DNA of 5,991 bases, from the NCBI GenBank assembly GCA_029260675.1, contig JAJDCV010000018.1:1-5991 (forward strand), in the 5' to 3' direction. This document shows, piece after piece, positions 1-5,483 of this stretch. Below the pieces are notes generated by a model. The model was given only the letters and a program-made list of their open reading frames with translations, was not told the origin of the DNA and made no database searches. The DNA is from Phycisphaeraceae bacterium (GTDB lineage Bacteria > Planctomycetota > Phycisphaerae > Phycisphaerales > Phycisphaeraceae). A program made the translations under genes and the position numbers. Within the stretch, counting starts at the first letter, position 1. The number at the start of each line of letters is the position of its first letter.

Positions 1-561
1 GATGTAGGCGTAGTGTCTTGGCGTGAGTCGTAGGCGAGCGCCGTCGTCTTCGTAGTAGCCATCGTGTTCGATACCGCGAGCCTGCTTGGCGAGTGTGGCG
101 TTGGCGGCGATGCTCGAATAGATCGGCAGGTCGATGCTTGCGTCTTTTTGCTTTGGTTGCTCGCCTCTGACGGCTTGGGTGATCCGGTCGCGGTCGAAGA
201 CACCGATCAGGGCGTCGATGTCCGGGCACCAGTCGAGCATCTTGGCGCGGTGGCGCTGAACCAGGCAGCCGGCGACGACCAGGCGTTTGAGTTTGCCCTG
301 CTGCTTGAGTTCCGCGGCACGTTGGATCTCCTGCATGGACTCGTCTTTGGAAGCCTCGAGGAACCCGCAGGTGTTGACGACGACCGCGTCGGCGTCCTGG
401 CCATCCGGGACCGGGACCAGCCCGTCCTGGGCCAACAGCCCTAGCATCTTCTCGGAATCGACCAGGTTCTTCGGGCAGCCGAGGCTGACAAAGGAGACGG
501 TTTTGACGTTTGAGGCGGCGTCGGTGAGGTTGTGGGGGTCGGTCTGTGGCAAGCCAACCAT
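1..561 (-). CDS. rimO: Ribosomal protein S12 methylthiotransferase RimO, N-terminal part (cut by window edge)
   Basis: Radical-SAM enzyme that, in characterised homologues, adds a methylthio group to the beta-carbon of a conserved aspartate of ribosomal protein S12. Only the first 187 codons are in the window, and the frame stays open to base 1. The visible part is the N-terminal methylthiotransferase (UPF0004) domain, with its three cluster-binding cysteines: C29 in SLGCPKN, C65 in VVNTCGF and C99 in VAGCLVQR. The segment VDSEKMLGLL after the first cysteine and the final LTPRHYAYI are typical of RimO rather than MiaB. The radical-SAM CxxxCxxC motif should follow just beyond the edge, and the TRAM domain further on. 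The ATG at 561 was chosen because an in-frame stop lies at 586-588; a GTG at 573 is the only alternative seen. No Shine-Dalgarno sequence is visible. It lies 57 bases after the stop of the large surface-protein gene on the same strand, with no terminator seen between them. Confidence 0.95.
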   Translation of the reverse strand, partial: MVGLPQTDPHNLTDAASNVKTVSFVSLGCPKNLVDSEKMLGLLAQDGLVPVPDGQDADAVVVNTCGFLEASKDESMQEIQRAAELKQQGKLKRLVVAGCLVQRHRAKMLDWCPDIDALIGVFDRDRITQAVRGEQPKQKDASIDLPIYSSIAANATLAKQARGIEHDGYYEDDGARLRLTPRHYAYI

Positions 562-618
562 GGTAGCACACACGCGGTCAACGGTTCAACGAACGGGATC
601 CAAACCGGCAGGCGAACC

Positions 619-3615
619 TCACTCGTTGTCGGCGTTTTCCCAGAGCCCCAGCGGCCCGGGGTGGTCGCTGGGGCGTAGTGACAAGGGGATGAAGTGCGTG
701 CTTGTGTCTATGCGTGTTGCTCGCTGCTGACTGAGCATGTGTGATGCAATAGCGGTACGGTTGTCCTGGTCTTGCTCGTGGGTGCTCTGACGCGTGTGCC
801 GGGAGTTTTTCTTACCTGTGCGGATTGGTTTGTTACTCGAAGCCACGATTAGTTCGACCGTGGTCACGGGCTCACTCACCGGTTCGTTTGAGGGTTCGGT
901 TGAAACCACTGTCACAGCAGCGGCGCTGCTTGACGCCGACACTTCCTGCACGGGCGGTGTGCCGGCGTTCCAGTTTCCGAGGACCGCGTTGAGGTCGTCG
1001 ATCCCGACGAACCCGTCACCGGACGGGTCGGCCAGCGGATCGGCGGGCGGGACGTTCTGGTTCCAATTGCCCAGGACGATGTTCAGGTCGGTAAGGCCGA
1101 CAAACCCATCACCGCTGAGGTCACCCGGTATCGCGGAAAGATCGCCTTCGTTGAAGGTAAGGAACTGATCGGTGGCGAGGGTCATCGTGTGTTCGCGTCC
1201 GCTGCCCCAGACGATCCGCACATCGGCGGTGGTGGCGTGTCCGGTGCCGAACTCCAGCGCGAGGCTGCTTGTGGATGCGGCCTGGCTGTGGCCGGAGAGG
1301 ACCTCTTCCATCCGGGTTTCGTCAGCCGCGACGGTGCCGTTGCCGTCGAAGTCGGCGGTCACATAAACCCGGGCGCCGATGGCGTCGCGTGTTGACTTGA
1401 TTGGGCCGGGCAGTGTCGGGTCGCCTTCGAGCGTGATGTTCAGGTAATGGAAGTTGGGGTTCAGCGCCGCGGAGTTGTTGTGGAGGAGTTCGACGCCTAA
1501 CGGGTTGCCGCCCGAATTGAAGATGTTGTGATAGAACAGGTCGCTGAAGCCGTCCCGGTCAAAGTCGGCGACGATCGTCGCGCGCTGCCCGTTGGTGTTG
1601 GTCAGCCCCGCGGTTACGGCCTGCTCGGTGAGGTTCCCGTCCGTGTCCTGCAGGTGCAAGAGCGGGGGTCTGTTGTTTTGCGTGCCGATCACAAGGTCGG
1701 CCCGGCCGTTGTTGTCGAAGTCGTGGAAGTTTGCACCCCAGGCGAAGACCCCGGTGATAAACGTCTCGACAAACGTCAGGCTGCCGGTATCCACGAACTG
1801 GTTGAGCCAAAGCGAGTGGGCGGTCCCGCCATCGGTGGAGTAGTAGTCCAGGTCGCCGTCGTTGTCGAAGTCTGTGACGGTGACACCCATGTCGCCGCTG
1901 TCGTTGCCGCCGAAACCGATCTCCCAGGAGATCAGGTGGTAGCCCAGCCAGTCGCCTAATGCGTCGTTTCCACGGTTGACATAGAGCATGTCGCGGTTGG
2001 GCCCGCCGCCGCCGCCGCCCATGGTGGCGACGATTATGTCCTGCCAGCCGTCGTTGTTGAAGTCGGCGAACTGCATGGCGTTGAGGCCGGAGAACTCGCC
2101 GGGGAGTCCGGTGTCATTAAAACCAAAGTCATCAAACGCCCAGCCGCCGACCTGCTCCCAACCCGTTGGCGTGCCGCCACCCGAGCCCGAGAGCTCAAGT
2201 ACGAAGTTATCCATCAGGACCGATTGCGAAGGGCCGGGCGCGGGCACCGCGGCGTCGATCATCTCGACCAGGACCGTCAGTTGATCCCCCGCGGTGACGC
2301 CCGGAAGCGATAGCGTGTATTGATTGAAGGTATTGAAGTCTGGCGTCGCCGTCAGGATATCGACCGGATCGCTGCCGCCGGTGCCGTTGGAACTGAATGT
2401 GATTTTGAACTCGGCCGCTTCAAAGTTGACTTCGACATTGGCATCGAATGTCAGGTTGTAAACACCCGAATCGGCCACGGTGATCGTCTGGGTCAGAGTC
2501 GCGTTGACCGGATTAGCTGCGGTTCCTAAGAACCCCTGGAACCACACGCCGTTCACGCCGCGGGTCGCCGCCCAGGGCGCGGCCTGGAAGACAGCCGATG
2601 GGGTTGCGCCGGCGTTGAGGCCCCAGTCGCTGTTGCTGGTTTGTGTGCCGGAAGCAGCCGATTCAAAGCTGCCGTCATCAAGAAGTGATACACCCGCTGG
2701 TGGTGGGGTGATGTATATGCCGTTGGGCCCCATGGTGATATCGGTGAAGGTCCCGTCGCCGTTGTTCAGGTAGAGGGTGTCGCGTTCGCCGAGTTGCCCG
2801 TCGCGTGCGGTGCCCGGGTCGCCGTTGGTCCCGTCCCAGTTCCCGACGTAGAGGTCGACGAACCCGTCGCGGTTGACATCGGCCCAGGCGGCGGAGAGTG
2901 AGCCGTCCAGCCGGTCGTTCCCGAATACCGGGTCGGGGTTCTGGAATGTTGCGAACCCCACGCCGTGTTGGATGTCACCCGCGGGGTTCGTGGGTGTGGG
3001 GTCGGTCAGGCTTGTGACATCAACATAACGCAGGTCGGTCGGGTTTCCGCCGCCGGCGGGGTGGTCCTCGACCCACATGTTCTTGTAGAGGATGTTGTCC
3101 GCGTGGTATTCGGTGACATAGATGTCCAGGTCGCCGTCGTTGTCGTAGTCGGCGGCGACGGCCCCGGTTGATCTTGTCGACGAGCCGCCCGTGCCGCCAT
3201 CATTGACGACGCGCACAAAAGTTCGGCCACCTGAACCATCTGACACATTAACGTGCAGGAAATTGGTTGAGCCGGTGCCCGGGGAGTTGCCGTTTGGGTT
3301 GTAGAGATCGGCGAAATCGTCATTGGTCAGGTCGGTGAAGATCGCCCCGCCTGCGTGGAACTCGCCTGAGCCGCCCGGGATGGTGTTCAGGCCGTGCAGT
3401 GCGGTCACGTCGGTGAACTGTGCGATCACAGGATCGGCCGCGAGCAGCAGGCGGGCTTCGAGCGGTTCAAGTGTGATGCAACCGTGCTGCGATCGGGACA
3501 GCCGGGCTTGCCGTTGGGCCGTGACAGGTTCGGACCCGCGCGGGACGATGAGACCAAAGACCGATCTGATCAGGTGCGAAACGGGAATGGTTTTACCGCC
3601 GCCAGGAAACCCCAT
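619..3615 (-). CDS. Secreted FG-GAP/VCBS repeat protein with ASPIC/UnbV domain and C-terminal dockerin-like repeats
   Basis: A 998-residue protein, probably exported; its exact role is unknown. Residues 49-60 (LEPLEARLLLAA) resemble the planctomycete LEPR-XLL N-terminal motif, preceded by a basic stretch. FG-GAP/VCBS-type loops (DxDxDGxxD-like) occur near residues 93-105 (degenerate), 155-171, 245-260, 517-532, 581-592, 631-646 and 683-696, suggesting a Ca2+-binding beta-propeller. Residues about 306-478 interrupt the propeller with a beta-rich segment starting DGSFES and ending SVLMDNFVLEL, resembling a jelly-roll carbohydrate-binding or DUF642-like fold. Residues 744-822 fit ASPIC/UnbV (IGARV, LEFGTG, VRIVWGSG). 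Residues 830-852 and 863-883 form a dockerin-like pair. A Ser/Thr-rich, then basic, tail of about 115 residues (884-998) follows and matches nothing I recognise. The ATG at 3615 has an in-frame stop 24 bases upstream and a possible GGAG with 10-base spacing. Plausible roles are surface adhesion or polysaccharide binding. Domain calls are from motif reading only. Confidence 0.9.
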   Translation of the reverse strand: MGFPGGGKTIPVSHLIRSVFGLIVPRGSEPVTAQRQARLSRSQHGCITLEPLEARLLLAADPVIAQFTDVTALHGLNTIPGGSGEFHAGGAIFTDLTNDDFADLYNPNGNSPGTGSTNFLHVNVSDGSGGRTFVRVVNDGGTGGSSTRSTGAVAADYDNDGDLDIYVTEYHADNILYKNMWVEDHPAGGGNPTDLRYVDVTSLTDPTPTNPAGDIQHGVGFATFQNPDPVFGNDRLDGSLSAAWADVNRDGFVDLYVGNWDGTNGDPGTARDGQLGERDTLYLNNGDGTFTDITMGPNGIYITPPPAGVSLLDDGSFESAASGTQTSNSDWGLNAGATPSAVFQAAPWAATRGVNGVWFQGFLGTAANPVNATLTQTITVADSGVYNLTFDANVEVNFEAAEFKITFSSNGTGGSDPVDILTATPDFNTFNQYTLSLPGVTAGDQLTVLVEMIDAAVPAPGPSQSVLMDNFVLELSGSGGGTPTGWEQVGGWAFDDFGFNDTGLPGEFSGLNAMQFADFNNDGWQDIIVATMGGGGGGPNRDMLYVNRGNDALGDWLGYHLISWEIGFGGNDSGDMGVTVTDFDNDGDLDYYSTDGGTAHSLWLNQFVDTGSLTFVETFITGVFAWGANFHDFDNNGRADLVIGTQNNRPPLLHLQDTDGNLTEQAVTAGLTNTNGQRATIVADFDRDGFSDLFYHNIFNSGGNPLGVELLHNNSAALNPNFHYLNITLEGDPTLPGPIKSTRDAIGARVYVTADFDGNGTVAADETRMEEVLSGHSQAASTSSLALEFGTGHATTADVRIVWGSGREHTMTLATDQFLTFNEGDLSAIPGDLSGDGFVGLTDLNIVLGNWNQNVPPADPLADPSGDGFVGIDDLNAVLGNWNAGTPPVQEVSASSSAAAVTVVSTEPSNEPVSEPVTTVELIVASSNKPIRTGKKNSRHTRQSTHEQDQDNRTAIASHMLSQQRATRIDTSTHFIPLSLRPSDHPGPLGLWENADNE
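967..1128 (-). other. Dockerin-like duplicated Ca2+-binding repeats (domain within the surface protein)
   Basis: Two copies of a 21-23 residue unit lie at 1060-1128 (residues 830-852) and 967-1029 (residues 863-883). Each carries D-x-S-G-D-G-x-V-G followed by DLN-x-VLGNWN. Calcium-ligand candidates are D832, S834, D836 and D843 in the first and D863, S865, D867 and D874 in the second. The two copies are nearly identical in protein but differ at many synonymous positions in DNA, so the duplication is not recent. In classical cellulosomes dockerins bind cohesins; in planctomycetes such modules are common on exported proteins and their partners are usually unknown. Confidence 0.8.
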
Positions 3616-3716
3616 CGGGTGATTTCTCCGCTCGACTCAGAGGCCGGTGTAATCGTTTACATCTTTGAGGTTAACGCAGGATGGAGGGATTGCAAGGGTT
3701 TCTGTTTTAATTGGGA
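3616..3716. other. Short intergenic gap between ZIP gene stop and surface-protein start
   Basis: These 101 bases separate two minus-strand genes. On the minus strand I see no stem plus T-run that would terminate ZIP transcription. The only signal near the start of the downstream gene is a GGAG 10 bases before its ATG. A TTGCAA 15 bases upstream of TTAACC could be a poor promoter, too weak to call. Confidence 0.5.
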
Positions 3717-4769
3717 TCAATGGTCGTGTGGATCGGTATCCACCGGCTGTTCACCGGGGGTGAGGGGCGATCTGTCTGCGCCGGGGTGGTTAGTCGTTTG
3801 GTCATGCTGCGCGGGTTTGTGTGTATCGGGTCCGTGGCCGTCGTGATCGTGTGACCCGGCTTCGAAGTGGCTGGCGGCCCAGGCCATGGCGACGCCTAGG
3901 AGCAGGGCGGCGGAGAGTTTGCCGCGGTCGTGGTGATGGAATTGCAACTCGGGGAGCAGGTCGCTTAGTGAGATGACCAGGAACACGCCGGCGCTGAACG
4001 CGACGGTGGCGCCGACGGCGTAGCTTTCGTGTATTTGCGCGCTGGCGAGCCCGAACTGGAAGAGCAGTGCGCCCAGCGGGACCGCCAGTGCGAACAGCGC
4101 GTTGACCAGGTGCCGCGCCGGCACGGACCAGCCGCCGGCGGCCATCAGCGTGCCCAGCGTGAGCGAGTCGAAAGGCTTGTGCATCATTATCACGAGGAAC
4201 ACCGCCAGCCCGGGCCAGTTTACGCCCCCGGAAGCACCTGTGACGGCGTGTGTGTCGGTCAGTGTCTGGGAACTCATGGCCGCAGAGAGCGCGACGCCGG
4301 CGATGATGCTGTGGATGGTTAGTCCGACCGCTGCGCCGCCCCATCCCAGGCGGTGTTCCTGCGCTTCACCGAGGGTGGATGCGGCGTGGTGGCCGCAGGT
4401 GTGGCCGTGTGCGTGGTCGTGACTGTGGGCATGTTCTTTGGGCGCATCGGGATCGCTTTGTCTGTGGTCGTCGACCGGTGGGTTATCCGGCGGTGCGTCG
4501 TGGTGGTGGAAGCAGAAGAAGCGTTCGAGGAAGAACATGGCCAGGAGCCCGGCGATCAACCACTTAGCGGCCGGCCCGGGCTGGATCGTCATCAGTGCGT
4601 GCGGCAGCAGGTGCAGGACGGCGACGCCGAGCATGAACCCGGCGACGAGGCTGATCGCCAACTGCATCCGTGTGTGGGTGAGCTTGACGACCAGCGGGAC
4701 CAGCCCGCCGACGAGCGAGGCCACGAGGATCAGCAGGCAGTAGACCAGGAGCACTTGGGTTGTCGTCAT
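3717..4769 (-). CDS. ZIP-family divalent metal transporter with His-rich loop and tail
   Basis: A 350-residue inner-membrane protein of the ZIP (Zrt/Irt-like) family, whose members move Zn2+, Fe2+ or related ions toward the cytoplasm. Eight hydrophobic segments are visible near residues 5-29, 36-59, 66-84, 143-165, 185-210, 218-241, 250-270 and 284-300. The family pattern fits: HLLPH in segment 2 (53-57), a long His-rich loop between segments 3 and 4 (13 His between 88 and 139), HSIIAG in segment 4 (153-158), HKPFD in segment 5 (197-201) and SDLLPEL in segment 7 (269-275). The last 50 residues are a His/Asp-rich hydrophilic tail with 9 His. Compared with the usual HN/SxxEG and Q/HxxPEG signatures, the segment-4 glutamate is Ala157 and the segment-5 glutamate is Asp201, so the metal site is altered. 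The ATG at 4769 is the first start in a frame open upstream; no clear Shine-Dalgarno is present. The metal specificity cannot be read from sequence. Confidence 0.92.
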   Translation of the reverse strand: MTTTQVLLVYCLLILVASLVGGLVPLVVKLTHTRMQLAISLVAGFMLGVAVLHLLPHALMTIQPGPAAKWLIAGLLAMFFLERFFCFHHHDAPPDNPPVDDHRQSDPDAPKEHAHSHDHAHGHTCGHHAASTLGEAQEHRLGWGGAAVGLTIHSIIAGVALSAAMSSQTLTDTHAVTGASGGVNWPGLAVFLVIMMHKPFDSLTLGTLMAAGGWSVPARHLVNALFALAVPLGALLFQFGLASAQIHESYAVGATVAFSAGVFLVISLSDLLPELQFHHHDRGKLSAALLLGVAMAWAASHFEAGSHDHDGHGPDTHKPAQHDQTTNHPGADRSPLTPGEQPVDTDPHDH

Positions 4770-4807
4770 CGAATAAACATCCGCACATGGAGAATCGCAG
4801 CGATCCG

Positions 4808-4816
4808 GGTATAACA
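4808..4816 (-). promoter_or_regulatory. Possible extended -10 promoter element for the ZIP gene
   Basis: On the minus strand the bases read TGTTATACC, an extended -10 arrangement (TGn then TATACC, four of six matches to TATAAT). It would place the transcript start about 30 bases before the ZIP ATG. The -35 position has only a weak match (TCGCAA, three of six). This is a pattern guess with no supporting data. Confidence 0.25.
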
Positions 4817-4838
4817 GATACGCCCGGTGGTTGCGAGG

Positions 4839-4885
4839 GGTTCCCCCGGTTCTCCCGGCTTCCCCCCGGTTCCCCCCAGCTCTCC
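4839..4885. repeat. Degenerate C-rich tandem repeat, G-quadruplex motif on minus strand
   Basis: Five consecutive units of 8-11 bases follow the pattern GG/AG + pyrimidines ending in a C-run: 4839-4847, 4848-4856, 4857-4867, 4868-4877 and 4878-4885. On the minus strand the C-runs become G-tracts of 6, 6, 3 and 5 bases (4877-4872, 4867-4862, 4856-4854, 4847-4843) with loops of 4, 5 and 6 bases, which satisfies the common G3+N1-7 quadruplex rule. It lies 74-108 bases upstream of the ZIP start codon, just upstream of the candidate -10 element. Confidence 0.6.
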
Positions 4886-5001
4886 GGGCTTCGTATCGGG
4901 TTATCGGGCGGGTTGGGTGTCTGACTGGCCGGGGAGACGTGTGGAAATGTGTCAGTAGATGGGTGTTGGGCTTGGCCCCTTGCTTGATTTGGCCGAAGGG
5001 G

Positions 5002-5019
5002 GTACAAATGGGGCATCTC
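5002..5019 (+). repeat. Copy 1 of a diverged short direct repeat
   Basis: Reads GTACAAATGGGGCATCTC. It matches copy 2 at 5079-5097 except for one inserted T and three substitutions, and both copies are preceded by GGCCG within about 10 bases. This copy also overlaps a perfect hairpin, ATGGG (5008-5012) with CCCAT (5019-5023). Confidence 0.4.
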
Positions 5020-5078
5020 CCATCCGGCCGGGCCCCTTGACGGGGATCGGGCCGAACCGCCAGGACAAACAGGCCGCC

Positions 5079-5097
5079 GTATCAAGTGCGGCATTTC
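5079..5097 (+). repeat. Copy 2 of a diverged short direct repeat
   Basis: Reads GTATCAAGTGCGGCATTTC and resembles copy 1, 77 bases upstream. The end of the stretch 5072-5092 also forms a five-base stem, GCCGC with GCGGC. Confidence 0.4.
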
Positions 5098-5161
5098 GAG
5101 GTTTGAGGGCGAGCAGAGGGGTAACAGCACGGCTTGTGGGCTTGATTGAGGCTGCACAGGT

Positions 5162-5437
5162 CGGCACCCGGAGGAAAGTACGGCGGTGCCGGGTTGTGAC
5201 CGGCAGGGGTCGAATGACCCCGTGTACGCCGGGCATCCAAAACAGCCCAGACATCGGAGAAAGGGCGCAGGCCCTGTCCAGGGCGTATCCCAAGAGGTCG
5301 ACATCGCGTCAGCGGAGCCCATGGCCGACGCAGGCCTGTTATGGGCCAGGGGCGCACCCTGAATCGGATCATAATTTTGTTGGGGCAGATCGCCCCGTGC
5401 CGTGCCCGGGCTGAACCGGATCGGCTAATTCTTTTTT
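5162..5437 (+). ncRNA. Candidate structured RNA or rho leader, family not recognised
   Basis: Consecutive short perfect hairpins fill this stretch: CGGCACC/GGTGCCG (5162-5168 with 5185-5191, loop containing GAGGAAAGTA), GCCGG/CCGGC (5188-5192 with 5200-5204), GGGGTC/GACCCC (5206-5211 with 5216-5221), GCCCT/AGGGC (5271-5275 with 5280-5284), GCCCATGGCC paired to GGCC and ATGGGC (5317-5346), CAGGG/CCCTG (5347-5351 with 5357-5361) and GGGGC/GCCCC (5382-5386 with 5392-5396). The series ends in a terminator-like hairpin with a T-tract at 5399-5437. Strand is inferred from that terminator; the 5' end is unknown and could lie well upstream. It may be a separate small RNA or the untranslated leader of rho. 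GC-rich DNA forms such stems by chance, so conservation is needed to confirm it. Confidence 0.35.
5399..5437 (+). terminator. Intrinsic terminator-like hairpin upstream of rho
   Basis: Stem GCCG (5399-5402) pairs with CGGC (5422-5425), and the inner stem CCGG (5406-5409) pairs with CCGG (5416-5419) around the six-base loop 5410-5415, with a small internal loop between the stems. It is followed by TAATTC and six T (5432-5437). The hairpin-then-T order fits plus-strand termination. It ends 46 bases before the rho ATG, so it either ends an upstream RNA or attenuates rho. Confidence 0.45.
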
Positions 5438-5483
5438 CGCCTCGGCGTCGCGTGTGAACCCGACGCCCCCACGAGCGGCATCT

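Larger units (their letters stand above)
4770..5483. other. 714-base divergent intergenic region between ZIP gene and rho
   Basis: No convincing protein-coding gene lies here. Open frames exist on both strands, but they overlap one another, show no recognisable motifs and have the biased composition expected of GC-rich non-coding DNA. The region holds the C-rich repeat, two copies of an 18-19 base motif, a cluster of short hairpins and a terminator-like structure, each listed separately. Its length is large for two neighbouring genes, which suggests a non-coding RNA or long leader. Confidence 0.6.

Noticed and set aside
1528..1959. 143-codon plus-strand frame opposite the surface protein
   Set aside because: Val/Gly-rich translation is the mirror of the repeated Asp-Asn-Asp-Gly codons on the minus strand; no independent coding signal.
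2008..2023. GCC triplet run as a microsatellite of interest
   Set aside because: It simply encodes a Gly run (residues 533-538) in a loop of the surface protein; too short to suggest phase variation.
3802..4344. 180-codon minus-strand frame inside the ZIP gene
   Set aside because: Arg-rich out-of-frame reading of the transporter, which itself has well-supported membrane segments.
5156..5210. Signal recognition particle RNA
   Set aside because: CAGGTC, CCGGAGGAAAG and GTGCCGGGTTGTGACCGGCAGG partly echo the E. coli 4.5S RNA order, but the invariant apical domain (GGTCAGG...GGAAGGAAGCAGCC) is not present and the fold differs.
5205..5222. tRNA or tmRNA T-arm
   Set aside because: GGGGTCGAATGACCCC looks like a T-arm, but the loop is 4 bases with a 6-base stem (or 8 with a 4-base stem), not 7 with 5, and no acceptor stem, anticodon arm or CCA end surrounds it.
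5168..5260. RNase P RNA
   Set aside because: GGAGGAAAGT followed by two hairpins resembles the first conserved region and P8/P9 of bacterial RNase P RNA. However, AGTACGG departs from the conserved AGTCCGG, and the later conserved segments (GGGTGAAA...GGTAAGAGC and ACAGAA...GGCTTA) are absent on the plus strand downstream.
4564..5322. 252-codon minus-strand open frame
   Set aside because: It overlaps the start of the ZIP gene in another frame, is rich in Pro/Ser/Arg from GC-rich DNA and shows no recognisable domain; the repeated EMPHL in it is explained by the short DNA repeat.
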